Source: an uncultured Chloroflexales bacterium
GTDB taxonomy: Bacteria; Chloroflexota; Chloroflexia; Chloroflexales; Chloroflexaceae
Assembly (NCBI GenBank): GCA_937902315.1
Contig: CALGUG010000060.1
Span: 1-64,000 of the forward strand
Direction: 5' to 3'
DNA: 64,000 nucleotides
The position numbers and the translations under genes are program-made. Position 1 is the stretch's first letter; every line of letters begins with the position of its first letter. The notes beneath the pieces are model-generated. The model was not told where the DNA came from. It did no database searches and saw only the letters and a program-made list of their open reading frames with translations. Below, piece by piece: positions 25,472 through 33,907 of the stretch.

Positions 25472-25876
25472 TTAGACTCGTTCAAGTACAACGACAGGAA
25501 TGACTCGCGTCGTTTTGGTTTGGTATTCTGCAAAAAACGACCAGTTCTTAGCAAAAATATCGTACAAACGACTGCGCTCGGGCTCTTCTGCGATCGTAGC
25601 GCGGGCCGCGAACTTTTCATCACCAACTTCAAGCTCTACCTCTGGGTTGGCGAGAATATTGTAGTACCAAGCGGGATGGCTCGGCGCGCCGCCCTTCGAG
25701 CCGACGATCACATAGCGCTCGCCGTCGCGGATATACATCAATGGTTTGACCAAGCGGCGACCGCTCTTGGCGCCGATCGTGGTCAGCAGCAGCAGGGGAC
25801 GACCTTCAAAGTTGCCGCCCACCTTGCCGCCGTTTGCACGAAACTCTTCGATGACCTTCTGGTTAAAATCGGCCAT
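25472..25876 (-). CDS. Deazaflavin (F420)-dependent nitroreductase family protein
   Basis: A 134-residue split-beta-barrel protein of the DDN/nitroreductase family. Supporting blocks are LLLTTIGAKSGRRLVKPLMYIRDGERYVIVGSKGGAPSHPAWYYNILANPEVELEVG, which is the F420-binding signature of the family. Members reduce small molecules with coenzyme F420. AAGGAG precedes the ATG. It begins 21 bp after the stop of fabF in the same direction, so the two are probably one transcript. The physiological substrate is unknown. Confidence 0.88.
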   Translation of the reverse strand: MADFNQKVIEEFRANGGKVGGNFEGRPLLLLTTIGAKSGRRLVKPLMYIRDGERYVIVGSKGGAPSHPAWYYNILANPEVELEVGDEKFAARATIAEEPERSRLYDIFAKNWSFFAEYQTKTTRVIPVVVLERV

Positions 25877-25897
25877 GTTCTTCTCCTTTTGGCAGGC

Positions 25898-27154
25898 TTA
25901 TTCGTAACGTTGAACGGCGATCACTGCATTTTGGCCGCCAAAACCGAAGGCATGCGCCAAGGCCACACGAATATTCTGACCATGACGGGCGACTTGGGGC
26001 ACATAGTCGAGATCGCACTGCGGATCTTGCTCGCTATAGTTAAGGGTCGGCGGAACGATGCCAGTATTGATCGTTTTGACACAGCCGATCAAGGCCAAAG
26101 CGCCAGCAGCGCCAGCGGTGTGGCCGAGCATCGACTTGATCGCGCTGATCTGCACCTTGTAGGCATGATCACCCAGCGCGCGCTTGATGGCGACCGTTTC
26201 TGCAAGGTCGTTGAGCGGCGTTCCGGTGCCGTGAGCGCTGATATAGTCGACATCTTGGGGCGTAAGGCCAGCGTCCTCGATGGCGCGCAAGATCGCGAGG
26301 CCGCTGTAGGTGCCCTCGGGATCGGGCGCAGTGATGTGGAAGGCGTCTTCGGTAGCGCCGAAGCCGACAACTTCGGCATAGATACGTGCGCCACGTGCCA
26401 GAGCATGCTCAAGCGATTCGAGCACAAGCACGCCGCAGCCTTCGGCGCCCGCTGTACCGTTGCGTTTGGCATCGAAGGGGCGCACAGCTTGCTTGGGATC
26501 ATCGCCAGCCGGAGCGATCGCGCCGATCACACCGAAGGCCATGGTATTCAGGGCAGTTACACCGGCATCGGTGCCGCCAGCGATGGCGATGTCGGCATCG
26601 CCGCGATGAACCATACGAGCAGCCTCGCCAACTGCATAGGTTCCGGTGGCGCAAGCCGCGACGGGCACCGTGGTCGGGCCGTGCAGATCGAAGTTGATGG
26701 CTACTTGGCAAGCCGCCATATTGGCAATGTAGGTCGGAAGATAGAGTGCATTGTTGAGTCGCTTGCGTTCGCGCTTTGCAAAGGCGAGAGTCTCTTCCTC
26801 AGTGCTCGCGGAGCCACCTAAACCTGTGCCGATATCGACTGCGATACGGGTTCGATCCTCTTTATCGAGATCGAGACCGCTATCACGCAGCGCTTCAGCA
26901 GCAGCAGCTACGGCAAATTGGGCAAAACGCGCCATGCGTCGAGCCGATTTGTGATCCATATATGCGCGTGGATCAAAATTTTTGACCTCGGCAGCGATCA
27001 CATAGGGGAAATCACTTCGATCGAACTGAGTAACATAGTCGATTCCCGAACGACCGTTGATCAGGCCGTCCCACATCTCATCAACACTCAGCCCCAACGG
27101 TGAAATCGCACCCATTCCCGTAATCACAACCCGCTGTGTGGGATTACTCCGCAT
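25898..27154 (-). CDS. fabF: Beta-ketoacyl-ACP synthase II
   Basis: A 418-residue condensing enzyme that elongates acyl-ACP with malonyl-ACP in fatty acid synthesis. The Cys-His-His catalytic set is visible: C168 in VAACATGTYA, H308 in SAHGTGTP and H345 in LGHTAGAAG, with K340. The N-terminal VVITGMGAISPLG is typical of FabF. TAGGAG precedes the ATG. No other fab genes are next to it and it is followed by an F420-type reductase gene. It could serve a specialised lipid pathway instead of bulk synthesis, but the sequence reads as an ordinary FabF. Confidence 0.92.
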   Translation of the reverse strand: MRSNPTQRVVITGMGAISPLGLSVDEMWDGLINGRSGIDYVTQFDRSDFPYVIAAEVKNFDPRAYMDHKSARRMARFAQFAVAAAAEALRDSGLDLDKEDRTRIAVDIGTGLGGSASTEEETLAFAKRERKRLNNALYLPTYIANMAACQVAINFDLHGPTTVPVAACATGTYAVGEAARMVHRGDADIAIAGGTDAGVTALNTMAFGVIGAIAPAGDDPKQAVRPFDAKRNGTAGAEGCGVLVLESLEHALARGARIYAEVVGFGATEDAFHITAPDPEGTYSGLAILRAIEDAGLTPQDVDYISAHGTGTPLNDLAETVAIKRALGDHAYKVQISAIKSMLGHTAGAAGALALIGCVKTINTGIVPPTLNYSEQDPQCDLDYVPQVARHGQNIRVALAHAFGFGGQNAVIAVQRYE

Positions 27155-27284
27155 CAGTCACTCCTACTTCCAAACTATGAGCCAAAGGCAGAAACGCGGC
27201 CCATATTATACCACGCTGCTCTAGAATAGGGTTGGTACCAGTCGCAGTAGTGAGATGTCATTGCCACTCTGTTTGAGGAGTATA

Positions 27285-27355
27285 AAGCTCTAGCGGCAAG
27301 GTCTCTGGCTTCCATTCGGCTTCTAACGCGTCCGCCTTCGGCTATCAACGGAAAG
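27285..27355 (-). repeat. Dispersed repeat copy
   Basis: The core at 27327-27346 on the minus strand, with the arm AGCTCTAGCGGCAAGGTCTC and TCCATTCGGCTTCTAACGCG. It lies in the 447-bp gap between divergent fabF and the helicase-like gene. Confidence 0.7.
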
Positions 27356-27368
27356 CCCCTTAAATGCG

Positions 27369-27412
27369 GTCGTGTTAGCTTGCCGGGCTAACGCCCGACA
27401 AGCTAACACGAC
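27369..27412. repeat. Near-perfect 44-nt inverted repeat
   Basis: GTCGTGTTAGCTTGCCGGGC pairs with GCCCGACAAGCTAACACGAC with one mismatch and a 4-nt loop. It directly follows the dispersed repeat at 27285. It lies about 140 bp upstream of the helicase-like gene's -10 box and could be a mobile hairpin or the end of an upstream transcript. Confidence 0.7.
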
Positions 27413-27546
27413 AACCCCCTTCCGCTCACAACGTTCAGCCTCATCACTTACAGCCTTGAAAGCGAGTCAAGTACTCTAGTAGCCCAAAAGTGCGCAAATA
27501 GTTTTCGAGAACAGTATCACAGTACCATCCGCATCTAGACGGTATA

Positions 27547-27555
27547 TGCTACAAT
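27547..27555 (+). promoter_or_regulatory. Extended -10 promoter of the helicase-like gene
   Basis: TGC-TACAAT (TG at 27547, hexamer 27550-27555), 47 bp before the ATG. No good -35 is visible. The same TGCTAnAnT form precedes nfi, dps, the 5'-nucleotidase and the iron transporter genes in this window. Confidence 0.5.
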
Positions 27556-27601
27556 GTTCTAAGAAGACAATCTCATACAGTATCGAGTTCAACGGCGTGA
27601 T

Positions 27602-30529
27602 ATGGAGAGTATCGGTGAGATTTTACAAGGGCTGGCGCGTCAACGAGGGCGCAACGAACATAGCCCCCTTCTGTTGTGGCATGAGATCGCAGCAAACGAA
27701 GGGGCACGGGTCAGCCATGTACCTATTAGCCAGCACCTTTCACATGCGTGGATCAAGCTAACCGGCAACCCCTTTCGCCCACACCAATCGTTAGCCCTCA
27801 CCACGCTGCGACGCGGCGATGCGATTGCCCTCAGTGGCGGGAGTGCAGCTGGTGCAGCAACAGCGCGTCTGTTGTTGTTTGAAATGCTGCGCGCTAAGCC
27901 AGGTGCAACGGCGCTTATTCTCGTGCCCGAATTACATATGGCCCGCGAACAGGTCGCACTTCTCCAGCCGATCAACGCAGAGTTGGGCAATCGTCTCACG
28001 ATCGCAACAGTTGGCCCGACTGGCAGCGCTATGCATGCCGCTCGTGCCCATGTGATCTTGACGACGCCCGAAGTGCTGCACAACCGTTTGTTGCGCTACC
28101 ACGACCGCACATGGCAGACGTTCTGGCAGAAGCTGATCGCGATCTGGATCGACTCTGCCCATCGTTATGTCGGGGTGGCGGCCACTCACCTCAGCGCGCT
28201 GCTGCTGCGTTGCGCACGGCTATGTGCAAGCGAGCACCCGCCCCAAATGATCGCCACCTTAGCCAGCGTAACGAACCCCGATGAGACGCTCAATACGCTC
28301 TGGGGAGCGACTTGGCGCCATATTCCGGTTGACGATACTCCTCTACCTGAAAGCGCTTTAGCGGTCTGGCGAGCGGGCAGCGAACGCCTACGCGACAGCG
28401 CCACTATCGCCCAAGCCTTAGAACGAGCCGGCTATAGCGTCCATATCACGGCCTCGAACTATGATCTGCAAACGCTGCGCCAATTTGTTGGCAACGACTC
28501 CGACCGCATCAGCATCAACAATATTGTGCAACCGGCCGAGGTGCAGCTGATTGTAAGCTACTTGGGCAGCTCGACCATGCGGGCGGCGCTAGCTAGCGGT
28601 GCCGAAGCGAGCATTTTGATTCTGGGCGATCAAACGCCCGATAGCACGATCGCGCGCCTGTACGCCACCCTGCTGAACGAGCCAGACCCCGATTGGCCGC
28701 AGCCTCCCGCCAATGTCTATGTGATTCAACAGCACCTGCTTTGCGCCGCCAACGAACAGCCGTTAAGCGGCGAAGAGATCGAACAGTGGCAGATGCAAAG
28801 TCTGCTCGATCGTATGGTGCAACAGAAACATATCGTGCGCCTGCCGGGCGATACGCCGCTGTGGCAAGCCTACAGTTTGCCGCCCAAACAGGTCAGCAGC
28901 GATCCCTATGTTGGCTTTGGCCTGCAAGCGGCGGGCGGCTTGCCCACCCAACTGATCACCGACCAAGGGCGCACAATCGACCAGCTCGACAGCAACGCCT
29001 TTGAACGCTGGGGCTACCCGGGCGCGGTGCTTCCGCCGGGCGGGTCGCGCTACCGTGTAGTTAACCGCGACGCCGAACAGGGCATCGTTACACTGCGCCC
29101 CGAGGTCAACAACCGTCGCACCTTCCCACTGCGACGCTGCCGCATTACGCTGCAAGACGAGCGCGACCAAGCCAGCTTGCGCAGCGGCCATACCATCGGT
29201 TGGGGCCGCGTACACGCCTACGAAGAGATCTTCGCCTATCGCGAAAGCAAGCCGAGCAGCCAAGCCAACGAGCGTCCGCTTACGCCTGTGTTGACGACCG
29301 ATTGGAGCACACACGCGACCTGGGTCGAGGTTGGTATCACACCACCCAACAATGGCCAGATGATCGGCTGGTCGCTGGCGTATGCGCTCAGTCTACGGGT
29401 CGGCTGCCGCTTCAACGACATTGTGCCGGCCTACGACGCAGAAGCACACCGACTCTACTTTATCGATACTCAGCCGGGCGGCAACGGACTTGCCACTTGG
29501 ATCTATGCCAATTTCGAGCTGCTCTTGCCGCTGGCATACGACATCGCGCTCGATTGTCGCAACGATCCACTGCTCGAGCCGACCGCGCGGGCCGATATGG
29601 ATTGGTTGCTGCTGTTGCTCGGCAAAGAGAGCCAGCCGCCTCGCCGCCAAGCGGTCTATCAGCCGAGCCGCCGCAACGATGCGATCGCCGAAGAAGACGA
29701 AGAAGAGCAGCTTCCCGAGCCAGCATTGGTGACAGCGCGCGAGCAAAGTGCTGCCCAGCAACGTGTTGTGAGCAAATGTCCACGCACGGAAAACGGCCAT
29801 TCGCCGCTCAACCCGTTCAAGCCCGAACCCGAGCAGAACGAGGCGCAAGCCTTTTTGGAGCGCCAGATAGCATCGCCGATTCCAAGCCAGCCCTTTAAAG
29901 CCGAACCAACAAGCAAGCGTAAAAAAGCGGCTGCCGAACCAGATGAGCCTGCTTTGTTCAGATCGACGCCTGTTACACCAGAGGCGCCGCCCGCCAAGCA
30001 AGAGCCAGCTCCTGCCAAGCAAGAGGCGAGCAAAGCTACAAACTCGGCGGCCAAAAAAGGACGCGGCGGGCGGCGCAGCGAAGAGAATCGAGCCGCTAAA
30101 GCCGAGTCAAATGCCTCGAGCAAACGCAAAAAGGCAGCGCCCGAGCCGGTCGAAGAGCTGTTACCTCCTGTGGCTCCCGAGCCAGCTCAGGCGCCAGAGC
30201 CACCTGCGTTTCAGGTCGATGCGAACGCCATGATCGCTCGTATGCGCGAGTTGCGCCAGCAGCGCGAACAGCAGCAGAAGCGCGCCCAGCCCGCCCAAGT
30301 GCGCCGCAGCTCCGCGCCGATCGAACCGCGCTTCCACAGCGGCGACCTGATCTTGTGCCAGCCCTATGGCGAAGGCAGAGTGATCGAAAGCCGAATCGAA
30401 GACGATAGCGAGCTGCTCGAGATCGAATTCCCCGAATACGGCACCTTGACGATCGATCCGATAGTTAGTTTGGTGCGACTGATCAAGAGCGCTTCCGATC
30501 AAGCGGAAGAAGATGACTATCCGCTCTAG
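27602..30529 (+). CDS. Degenerate Hrq1/MrfA (YprA)-type superfamily 2 helicase with Tudor-like C-terminus
   Basis: A 975-residue protein whose layout follows the Hrq1/MrfA helicases. FRPHQ is at residues 58-62, then the motif I position, TTPEVLHNRLLRYHDRTW (154-171), the motif II position WIDSAHRYVG (182-191), LLRCARLC and the motif III position TLASVTNPDETL (219-230). Later come FERWGYPGAVLPPGGSRYRV and a DUF1998-like LYFIDTQPGGNGLA. The catalytic residues are gone: the P-loop reads SGGSAAGAAT (78-87) without GKT, DEAH is DSAH, and SAT is LAS. The four-cysteine cluster of the family is also missing. A Pro/Lys/Glu-rich linker (about 640-895) joins a UvrD/PcrA-like Tudor end (FHSGDLILCQPYGEGRVIE). 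It is intact over 2.9 kb, so a non-catalytic DNA-binding or scaffold role is inferred. The ATG has an extended -10 upstream but no clear ribosome site. Confidence 0.75.
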   Translation: MESIGEILQGLARQRGRNEHSPLLLWHEIAANEGARVSHVPISQHLSHAWIKLTGNPFRPHQSLALTTLRRGDAIALSGGSAAGAATARLLLFEMLRAKPGATALILVPELHMAREQVALLQPINAELGNRLTIATVGPTGSAMHAARAHVILTTPEVLHNRLLRYHDRTWQTFWQKLIAIWIDSAHRYVGVAATHLSALLLRCARLCASEHPPQMIATLASVTNPDETLNTLWGATWRHIPVDDTPLPESALAVWRAGSERLRDSATIAQALERAGYSVHITASNYDLQTLRQFVGNDSDRISINNIVQPAEVQLIVSYLGSSTMRAALASGAEASILILGDQTPDSTIARLYATLLNEPDPDWPQPPANVYVIQQHLLCAANEQPLSGEEIEQWQMQSLLDRMVQQKHIVRLPGDTPLWQAYSLPPKQVSSDPYVGFGLQAAGGLPTQLITDQGRTIDQLDSNAFERWGYPGAVLPPGGSRYRVVNRDAEQGIVTLRPEVNNRRTFPLRRCRITLQDERDQASLRSGHTIGWGRVHAYEEIFAYRESKPSSQANERPLTPVLTTDWSTHATWVEVGITPPNNGQMIGWSLAYALSLRVGCRFNDIVPAYDAEAHRLYFIDTQPGGNGLATWIYANFELLLPLAYDIALDCRNDPLLEPTARADMDWLLLLLGKESQPPRRQAVYQPSRRNDAIAEEDEEEQLPEPALVTAREQSAAQQRVVSKCPRTENGHSPLNPFKPEPEQNEAQAFLERQIASPIPSQPFKAEPTSKRKKAAAEPDEPALFRSTPVTPEAPPAKQEPAPAKQEASKATNSAAKKGRGGRRSEENRAAKAESNASSKRKKAAPEPVEELLPPVAPEPAQAPEPPAFQVDANAMIARMRELRQQREQQQKRAQPAQVRRSSAPIEPRFHSGDLILCQPYGEGRVIESRIEDDSELLEIEFPEYGTLTIDPIVSLVRLIKSASDQAEEDDYPL

Positions 30530-30543
30530 AACAAGAAAAAGCC

Positions 30544-30577
30544 AACGGGCTGTGGTTGTGATACACCACAGCCCGTT
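30544..30577 (+). terminator. Terminator of the helicase-like gene
   Basis: AACGGGCTGTGG and CCACAGCCCGTT form a perfect 12-bp stem, followed by TTGTTTTG, 15 bp after the stop. Confidence 0.85.
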
Positions 30578-30664
30578 TTGTTTTGAGCGCAGTTTTGCAA
30601 GCAGGCTCTAGGAATGCTGTTTAGATCGTTTTTGGCGCGGACTCTCCATGCAGATAGCAGCCTT

Positions 30665-30771
30665 TTGCGATGGGCGGGATGTTGATAGCCGTAGGCGGAC
30701 GCGGTTAAGAGCTTACTTGGGGTAGAAACCTGGCCGCTGAAGACTAAAGACTTCAACTGGTTTCGAGATAG
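30665..30771 (+). repeat. Dispersed repeat copy reaching into a gene end
   Basis: The core at 30684-30703 is preceded by GGGCGGGATGTT as in other copies. It runs to TCAACTGGTTTCGAGATA (30753-30770), a diverged terminal repeat. That end contains the last codons and TGA stop of the minus-strand thioredoxin-like gene. Confidence 0.6.
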
Positions 30772-31229
30772 CTCGCTGTAAGAGCAGGCGTGGCTTGGTT
30801 AGCCAGCAGTTGGGAATGCAACTCGCTATCGCTGGTGTAGCCAAGGTTGATCTGGCGCACTTGATGCGCTTGATCGAGCACAACGGTAGCGGGCACGGTT
30901 AAAATGCCCAGACGCGACACAAGCTCGCTATGCTCGCTGGGATCGACGGCCACAATGCGAACATCTTGGCCCCAACGCTCGGCGAGGCGGCGCAGAGCTG
31001 GCGCTTGACGTGTGCGACACTCTGCGCAGGTGCGGGTTGAAAAGGAGAGAATCGCCGCCGAAGCGCCCTCAAGCTGGGCACGGATCTCGCTGGGTAATTC
31101 GAGGCCAGTGCGCTGAAGCTGGATCACACGCCGCGCTTGCAAGAGGCGTATAGCCTGCCACACAGCGACAAACAACAATGCAAAGAACAGAACAACACCC
31201 AAGCGAAGCAGCGGCGTATCCCAAGCCAT
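30753..31229 (-). CDS. Membrane-anchored thioredoxin-like protein (CxxC)
   Basis: A 158-residue protein with one N-terminal membrane helix (residues 8-26) and a thioredoxin-fold domain facing outward. The redox motif is CAEC (C68, C71), with the cis-proline as VPATVVLD near 121. It follows a DUF4395 membrane protein by 17 bp, a known pairing of a redox protein with an integral membrane partner, so the pair may carry reducing power across the membrane. GGAGGATAT precedes the ATG at 31229; the longer frame to 31295 overlaps the neighbour. The last residues (YLETS) and stop are encoded in the end of a dispersed repeat, so the C-terminus may be new. Confidence 0.82.
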   Translation of the reverse strand: MAWDTPLLRLGVVLFFALLFVAVWQAIRLLQARRVIQLQRTGLELPSEIRAQLEGASAAILSFSTRTCAECRTRQAPALRRLAERWGQDVRIVAVDPSEHSELVSRLGILTVPATVVLDQAHQVRQINLGYTSDSELHSQLLANQATPALTASYLETS

Positions 31230-31246
31230 GCTGATATCCTCCAAAA

Positions 31247-31708
31247 CTAGGCCTTCAAAATACCGCGTTGCTGAAGCTGGAAGTAGATAAAGCAACCAGC
31301 GCAGAAGCCCAATAGCAGGTTGGCAGCCGCCAAGAGAATCACAATCGCCACTAAGATCCAGCCGAGTACGGGCAAGCCAAAAAAGAGCGCCAAACTGGCA
31401 AGCAAGAGCACGCTGCCGCCCATGCCCTGAGCGAAACGGTGCGGTTTGGGCGACTCGTCGCGCAGATCGGGCGAGAGCAGTTTAAGCGGTCGCAAAACAT
31501 GCAGATAAAAACGCTGAAAGAGAGCCGCTTGGGGAATCAACGTTCCGATCAGCATTACAGCACAGACGAATACAACGATCCAAGGCTGATTAATCAGATA
31601 GGCTGTTACAAGAAGCAAAATAATGAAACCTTGATTGGTGCGCAGGGCGTTATGATCGACCTGCTGACCTGCGTTACGTCGCCCAGCTGGAGCTTGTTTG
31701 CTAGCCAT
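31247..31708 (-). CDS. DUF4395 integral membrane protein
   Basis: A 153-residue membrane protein with four likely helices: residues about 27-43, 46-62, 97-115 and 117-140. The C-terminal GFCAGCFIYF with its CxxC-type pair and the PHRFAQGMGG segment are diagnostic of DUF4395. Such genes are commonly next to thioredoxin-like proteins, as here, and the paired cysteines at the membrane suggest a role in disulfide or reductant transfer. That role is inferred. Confidence 0.82.
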   Translation of the reverse strand: MASKQAPAGRRNAGQQVDHNALRTNQGFIILLLVTAYLINQPWIVVFVCAVMLIGTLIPQAALFQRFYLHVLRPLKLLSPDLRDESPKPHRFAQGMGGSVLLLASLALFFGLPVLGWILVAIVILLAAANLLLGFCAGCFIYFQLQQRGILKA

Positions 31709-31793
31709 CTCACTCTGTCCTTTACTTCTTCAATGATCGAGATGCATGATAATCTGACGTAAGTTTGTTGTCAATAGAGGAAAACCCTAAAAG

Positions 31794-31802
31794 TGCTACA
31801 AT
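31794..31802 (+). promoter_or_regulatory. Extended -10 promoter of nfi
   Basis: TGC-TACAAT with the hexamer at 31797-31802, 41 bp before the ATG. No -35 at a proper distance. Confidence 0.5.
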
Positions 31803-31843
31803 GAAAGATCGTATGGGGATCTCTAAGCTGAAAGAGCAATTCA

Positions 31844-32557
31844 ATGAATGAAGAACTGGAACATCGCTGGGATGTCACTCCAGAAGAAGCAGTCGAGATT
31901 CAAGAGCGCCTGCGCCACAAGGTCATCGTCGAAGATGATTTTGGGCCGATCAAATACGTGGCCGGAGTCGATATCGGCTTCGAGTCGGAAGGGACGGTCA
32001 CACGCGCGGCTATCGCCGTGCTACGGCTCGATGATCTTTCGCTTCAGGACTACGCGATCGCCCGTCTGCCTACCAGCTTTCCTTACATCCCAGGCTTTCT
32101 CTCGTTTCGCGAAATCCCCGCCGCTCGCACAGCACTCTCGCTCCTTAAGCAACAACCCGATATTCTGCTCTGCGATGGGCAAGGCATCGCCCACCCGCGC
32201 CGTTTGGGCATCGCGAGCCATCTCGGTTTGCTGACCAATATTCCCGCGATCGGGGTAGCCAAAACATTGTTGACCGGACGGCATGCACCCTTAGCCGACG
32301 AGAAAGGCGCTTGGGAACCGCTAGTCAGTGGCAATGAGGTGATCGGCGCTGTGCTGCGCACTCGCGTGGGCACCAAACCGCTCTACATCTCAAGCGGGCA
32401 TCGCATTAGCCTGCAGAGCGCGATCGATCTGGTGATGCGCTGCACCACCAAATATCGCCTGCCCGAAACGACCCGCTGGGCCCACCGTCTGGCATCGAGC
32501 TCTGATTCGGTAGCGACCCAACTGCGCGCCGATTTCGATGCTGAGCATCCAAATTAA
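31844..32557 (+). CDS. nfi: Endonuclease V (deoxyinosine 3'-endonuclease)
   Basis: A 237-residue repair nuclease that cuts the second phosphodiester bond 3' of deoxyinosine. The RNase-H-like active site is visible: D43 in VAGVDIGFE, the YIPGFLSFRE wedge (Y81, E90), D111 and H117 in DGQGIAHPRRLGIASHLG. The length is normal for the family. AAAGAG lies upstream. Another ATG four bases on is out of frame. Its stop codon overlaps the stop of the convergent gene by four bases (TTAA). Confidence 0.93.
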   Translation: MNEELEHRWDVTPEEAVEIQERLRHKVIVEDDFGPIKYVAGVDIGFESEGTVTRAAIAVLRLDDLSLQDYAIARLPTSFPYIPGFLSFREIPAARTALSLLKQQPDILLCDGQGIAHPRRLGIASHLGLLTNIPAIGVAKTLLTGRHAPLADEKGAWEPLVSGNEVIGAVLRTRVGTKPLYISSGHRISLQSAIDLVMRCTTKYRLPETTRWAHRLASSSDSVATQLRADFDAEHPN

Positions 32558-33402
32558 TCGTTCTTAGGGCGAATGCGTTTTAAGGCTTGTTCTGTCCAGG
32601 TGTGGGAAGAGGGAACGAAGTGTTTGCCAGCCCGCAGCAGGTAGGGGTGGCTGATGCGCTTGAGGAAGGGCACAATTCCTTCGCGAGCGATCTGCAAGAG
32701 CGCGACGCGGTAGTATTCGAAGAGATAGGCGTTGCCAAGCTGAATGCCCGCTCGCACAGCGCCAAGCGCGACCAAGGACGAGACTTCCAAAAGCGAACGC
32801 TGCTCTTGATTGGCCGCATCTTGTAAGGTACCAAACAAGGCCGCCAAGCGTTGCGGCGAGGGCAGCTGTTCAACCTGTTGTTGCAGGGTCGTCCAAGCGG
32901 TCTGCACGCTGCTGAGGTCGAGCGGCGGCAGATCGAGCGTATCGGCCAGTACAGCCGAGGTGCCCTGCAGGGTCTCTAAAAGCGAGCCGAACGAATCGAT
33001 ATCGGCTTCGGCTGGAAGCAGTTGAGCCGCGCGCAGCTCTTTGACCAAGGCTTTGAGATAGGCTTTGGTGCCACCGATCAGATCGGAAGCGGCAGCTAAC
33101 ATCCAAAGCGGCGACCAACCGACCGCCAAAACGCTGGCGAGTTCGAGCACATTGCCTGCTGTCTTGCGCTTCAGCAACTCGCCGACCGCCATCTCTTCGC
33201 GCGGATAAACGCCGTGAACATCGCCCACCAGTTCAACCGTGATGCGCAATAGACGGGCGACCGTTGCTTCGTACAGGCGCGAACGGCGCAAACGCTCGGG
33301 GATTATCACTTTGCTGGCTTCGTAACCTGCGCCGCCGACGACGGCGGCTCCGGCACGCACCACTCGCTCGGGGAGCGTTACGAGATAACGAAATAGCGAC
33401 AT
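32554..33402 (-). CDS. Hypothetical protein, mostly helical
   Basis: A 282-residue protein that I do not recognise. It is strongly helical, with Gly/Ala-rich stretches (RAGAAVVGGAGYEASKVIIP, residues about 16-35) and a hydrophobic segment ASVLAVGWSPLWMLAAASDLIGG (about 88-110) that could sit in a membrane. A leucine-rich central part (LQQQVEQLPSPQRLAALFG) could form a coiled coil. The ATG at 33402 follows AGGAATGCT. It is convergent with nfi, sharing TTAA, and lies 72 bp after the YhbY gene on the same strand. An EcsC-like family was considered but not supported. Confidence 0.7.
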   Translation of the reverse strand: MSLFRYLVTLPERVVRAGAAVVGGAGYEASKVIIPERLRRSRLYEATVARLLRITVELVGDVHGVYPREEMAVGELLKRKTAGNVLELASVLAVGWSPLWMLAAASDLIGGTKAYLKALVKELRAAQLLPAEADIDSFGSLLETLQGTSAVLADTLDLPPLDLSSVQTAWTTLQQQVEQLPSPQRLAALFGTLQDAANQEQRSLLEVSSLVALGAVRAGIQLGNAYLFEYYRVALLQIAREGIVPFLKRISHPYLLRAGKHFVPSSHTWTEQALKRIRPKND

Positions 33403-33474
33403 AGCATTCCTAGGCAAAAACAAAATTCGCTCTGCCGTGGTTGGTCACGACTGAGCGAAGCTTGTCCAACACAA

Positions 33475-33801
33475 TTAGTAATCGTCGTCCTCATCTTCGC
33501 GACGGGGCAGATCGATCTGACGCTTTTCGGGATCGTGCTGATAGCGGAAGAAGATCATCACATTACCGACGACCTGAACAAGATCGCTGCGCGTCTCGGT
33601 AGCGATAAACTCTGCGACCTCGTGTTTGTCATCTTGACCATCGTTAAATTTGACTTTGATCAGTTCCAAACGCTCGAGCGCTTCATCGACTGCTTTGATC
33701 AGATTATCGGTCACGCCCAATTTGCCGATCTGGACGATTGGTTTGAGATGATGGGCCTGCTTTCGCAAGTAACGGCGCTGGCCGTTGCTAATAAACGACA
33801 T
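33475..33801 (-). CDS. yhbY: YhbY/CRS1 family RNA-binding protein
   Basis: A 108-residue CRM-domain protein. SNGQRRYLRKQAHHLKPIVQIGKLGVTDNLIKAVDEALERLELIKVKF contains the RNA-binding GKLG loop, followed by VQVVGNVMIFFRY, with a short acidic tail (DEDDDY). YhbY associates with pre-50S ribosomal subunits. It is slightly longer than the roughly 97-residue enterobacterial form because of the tail. Upstream lies a repeat-bearing gap. Confidence 0.9.
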   Translation of the reverse strand: MSFISNGQRRYLRKQAHHLKPIVQIGKLGVTDNLIKAVDEALERLELIKVKFNDGQDDKHEVAEFIATETRSDLVQVVGNVMIFFRYQHDPEKRQIDLPRREDEDDDY

Positions 33802-33907
33802 AGATTCCTTCCAAAACGTAGACGGAGCGCCATAAGGCGCTCGTTTCCAATAAGAACACGAGTTAAGCCTACCACAGCCCTAGCCCATTCGCAAGCAGCT
33901 CAATCTT

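Noticed and set aside
25463..26821. 452-residue plus-strand open frame opposite fabF and the nitroreductase gene
   Set aside because: It spans two real genes in antisense and carries no family motif.
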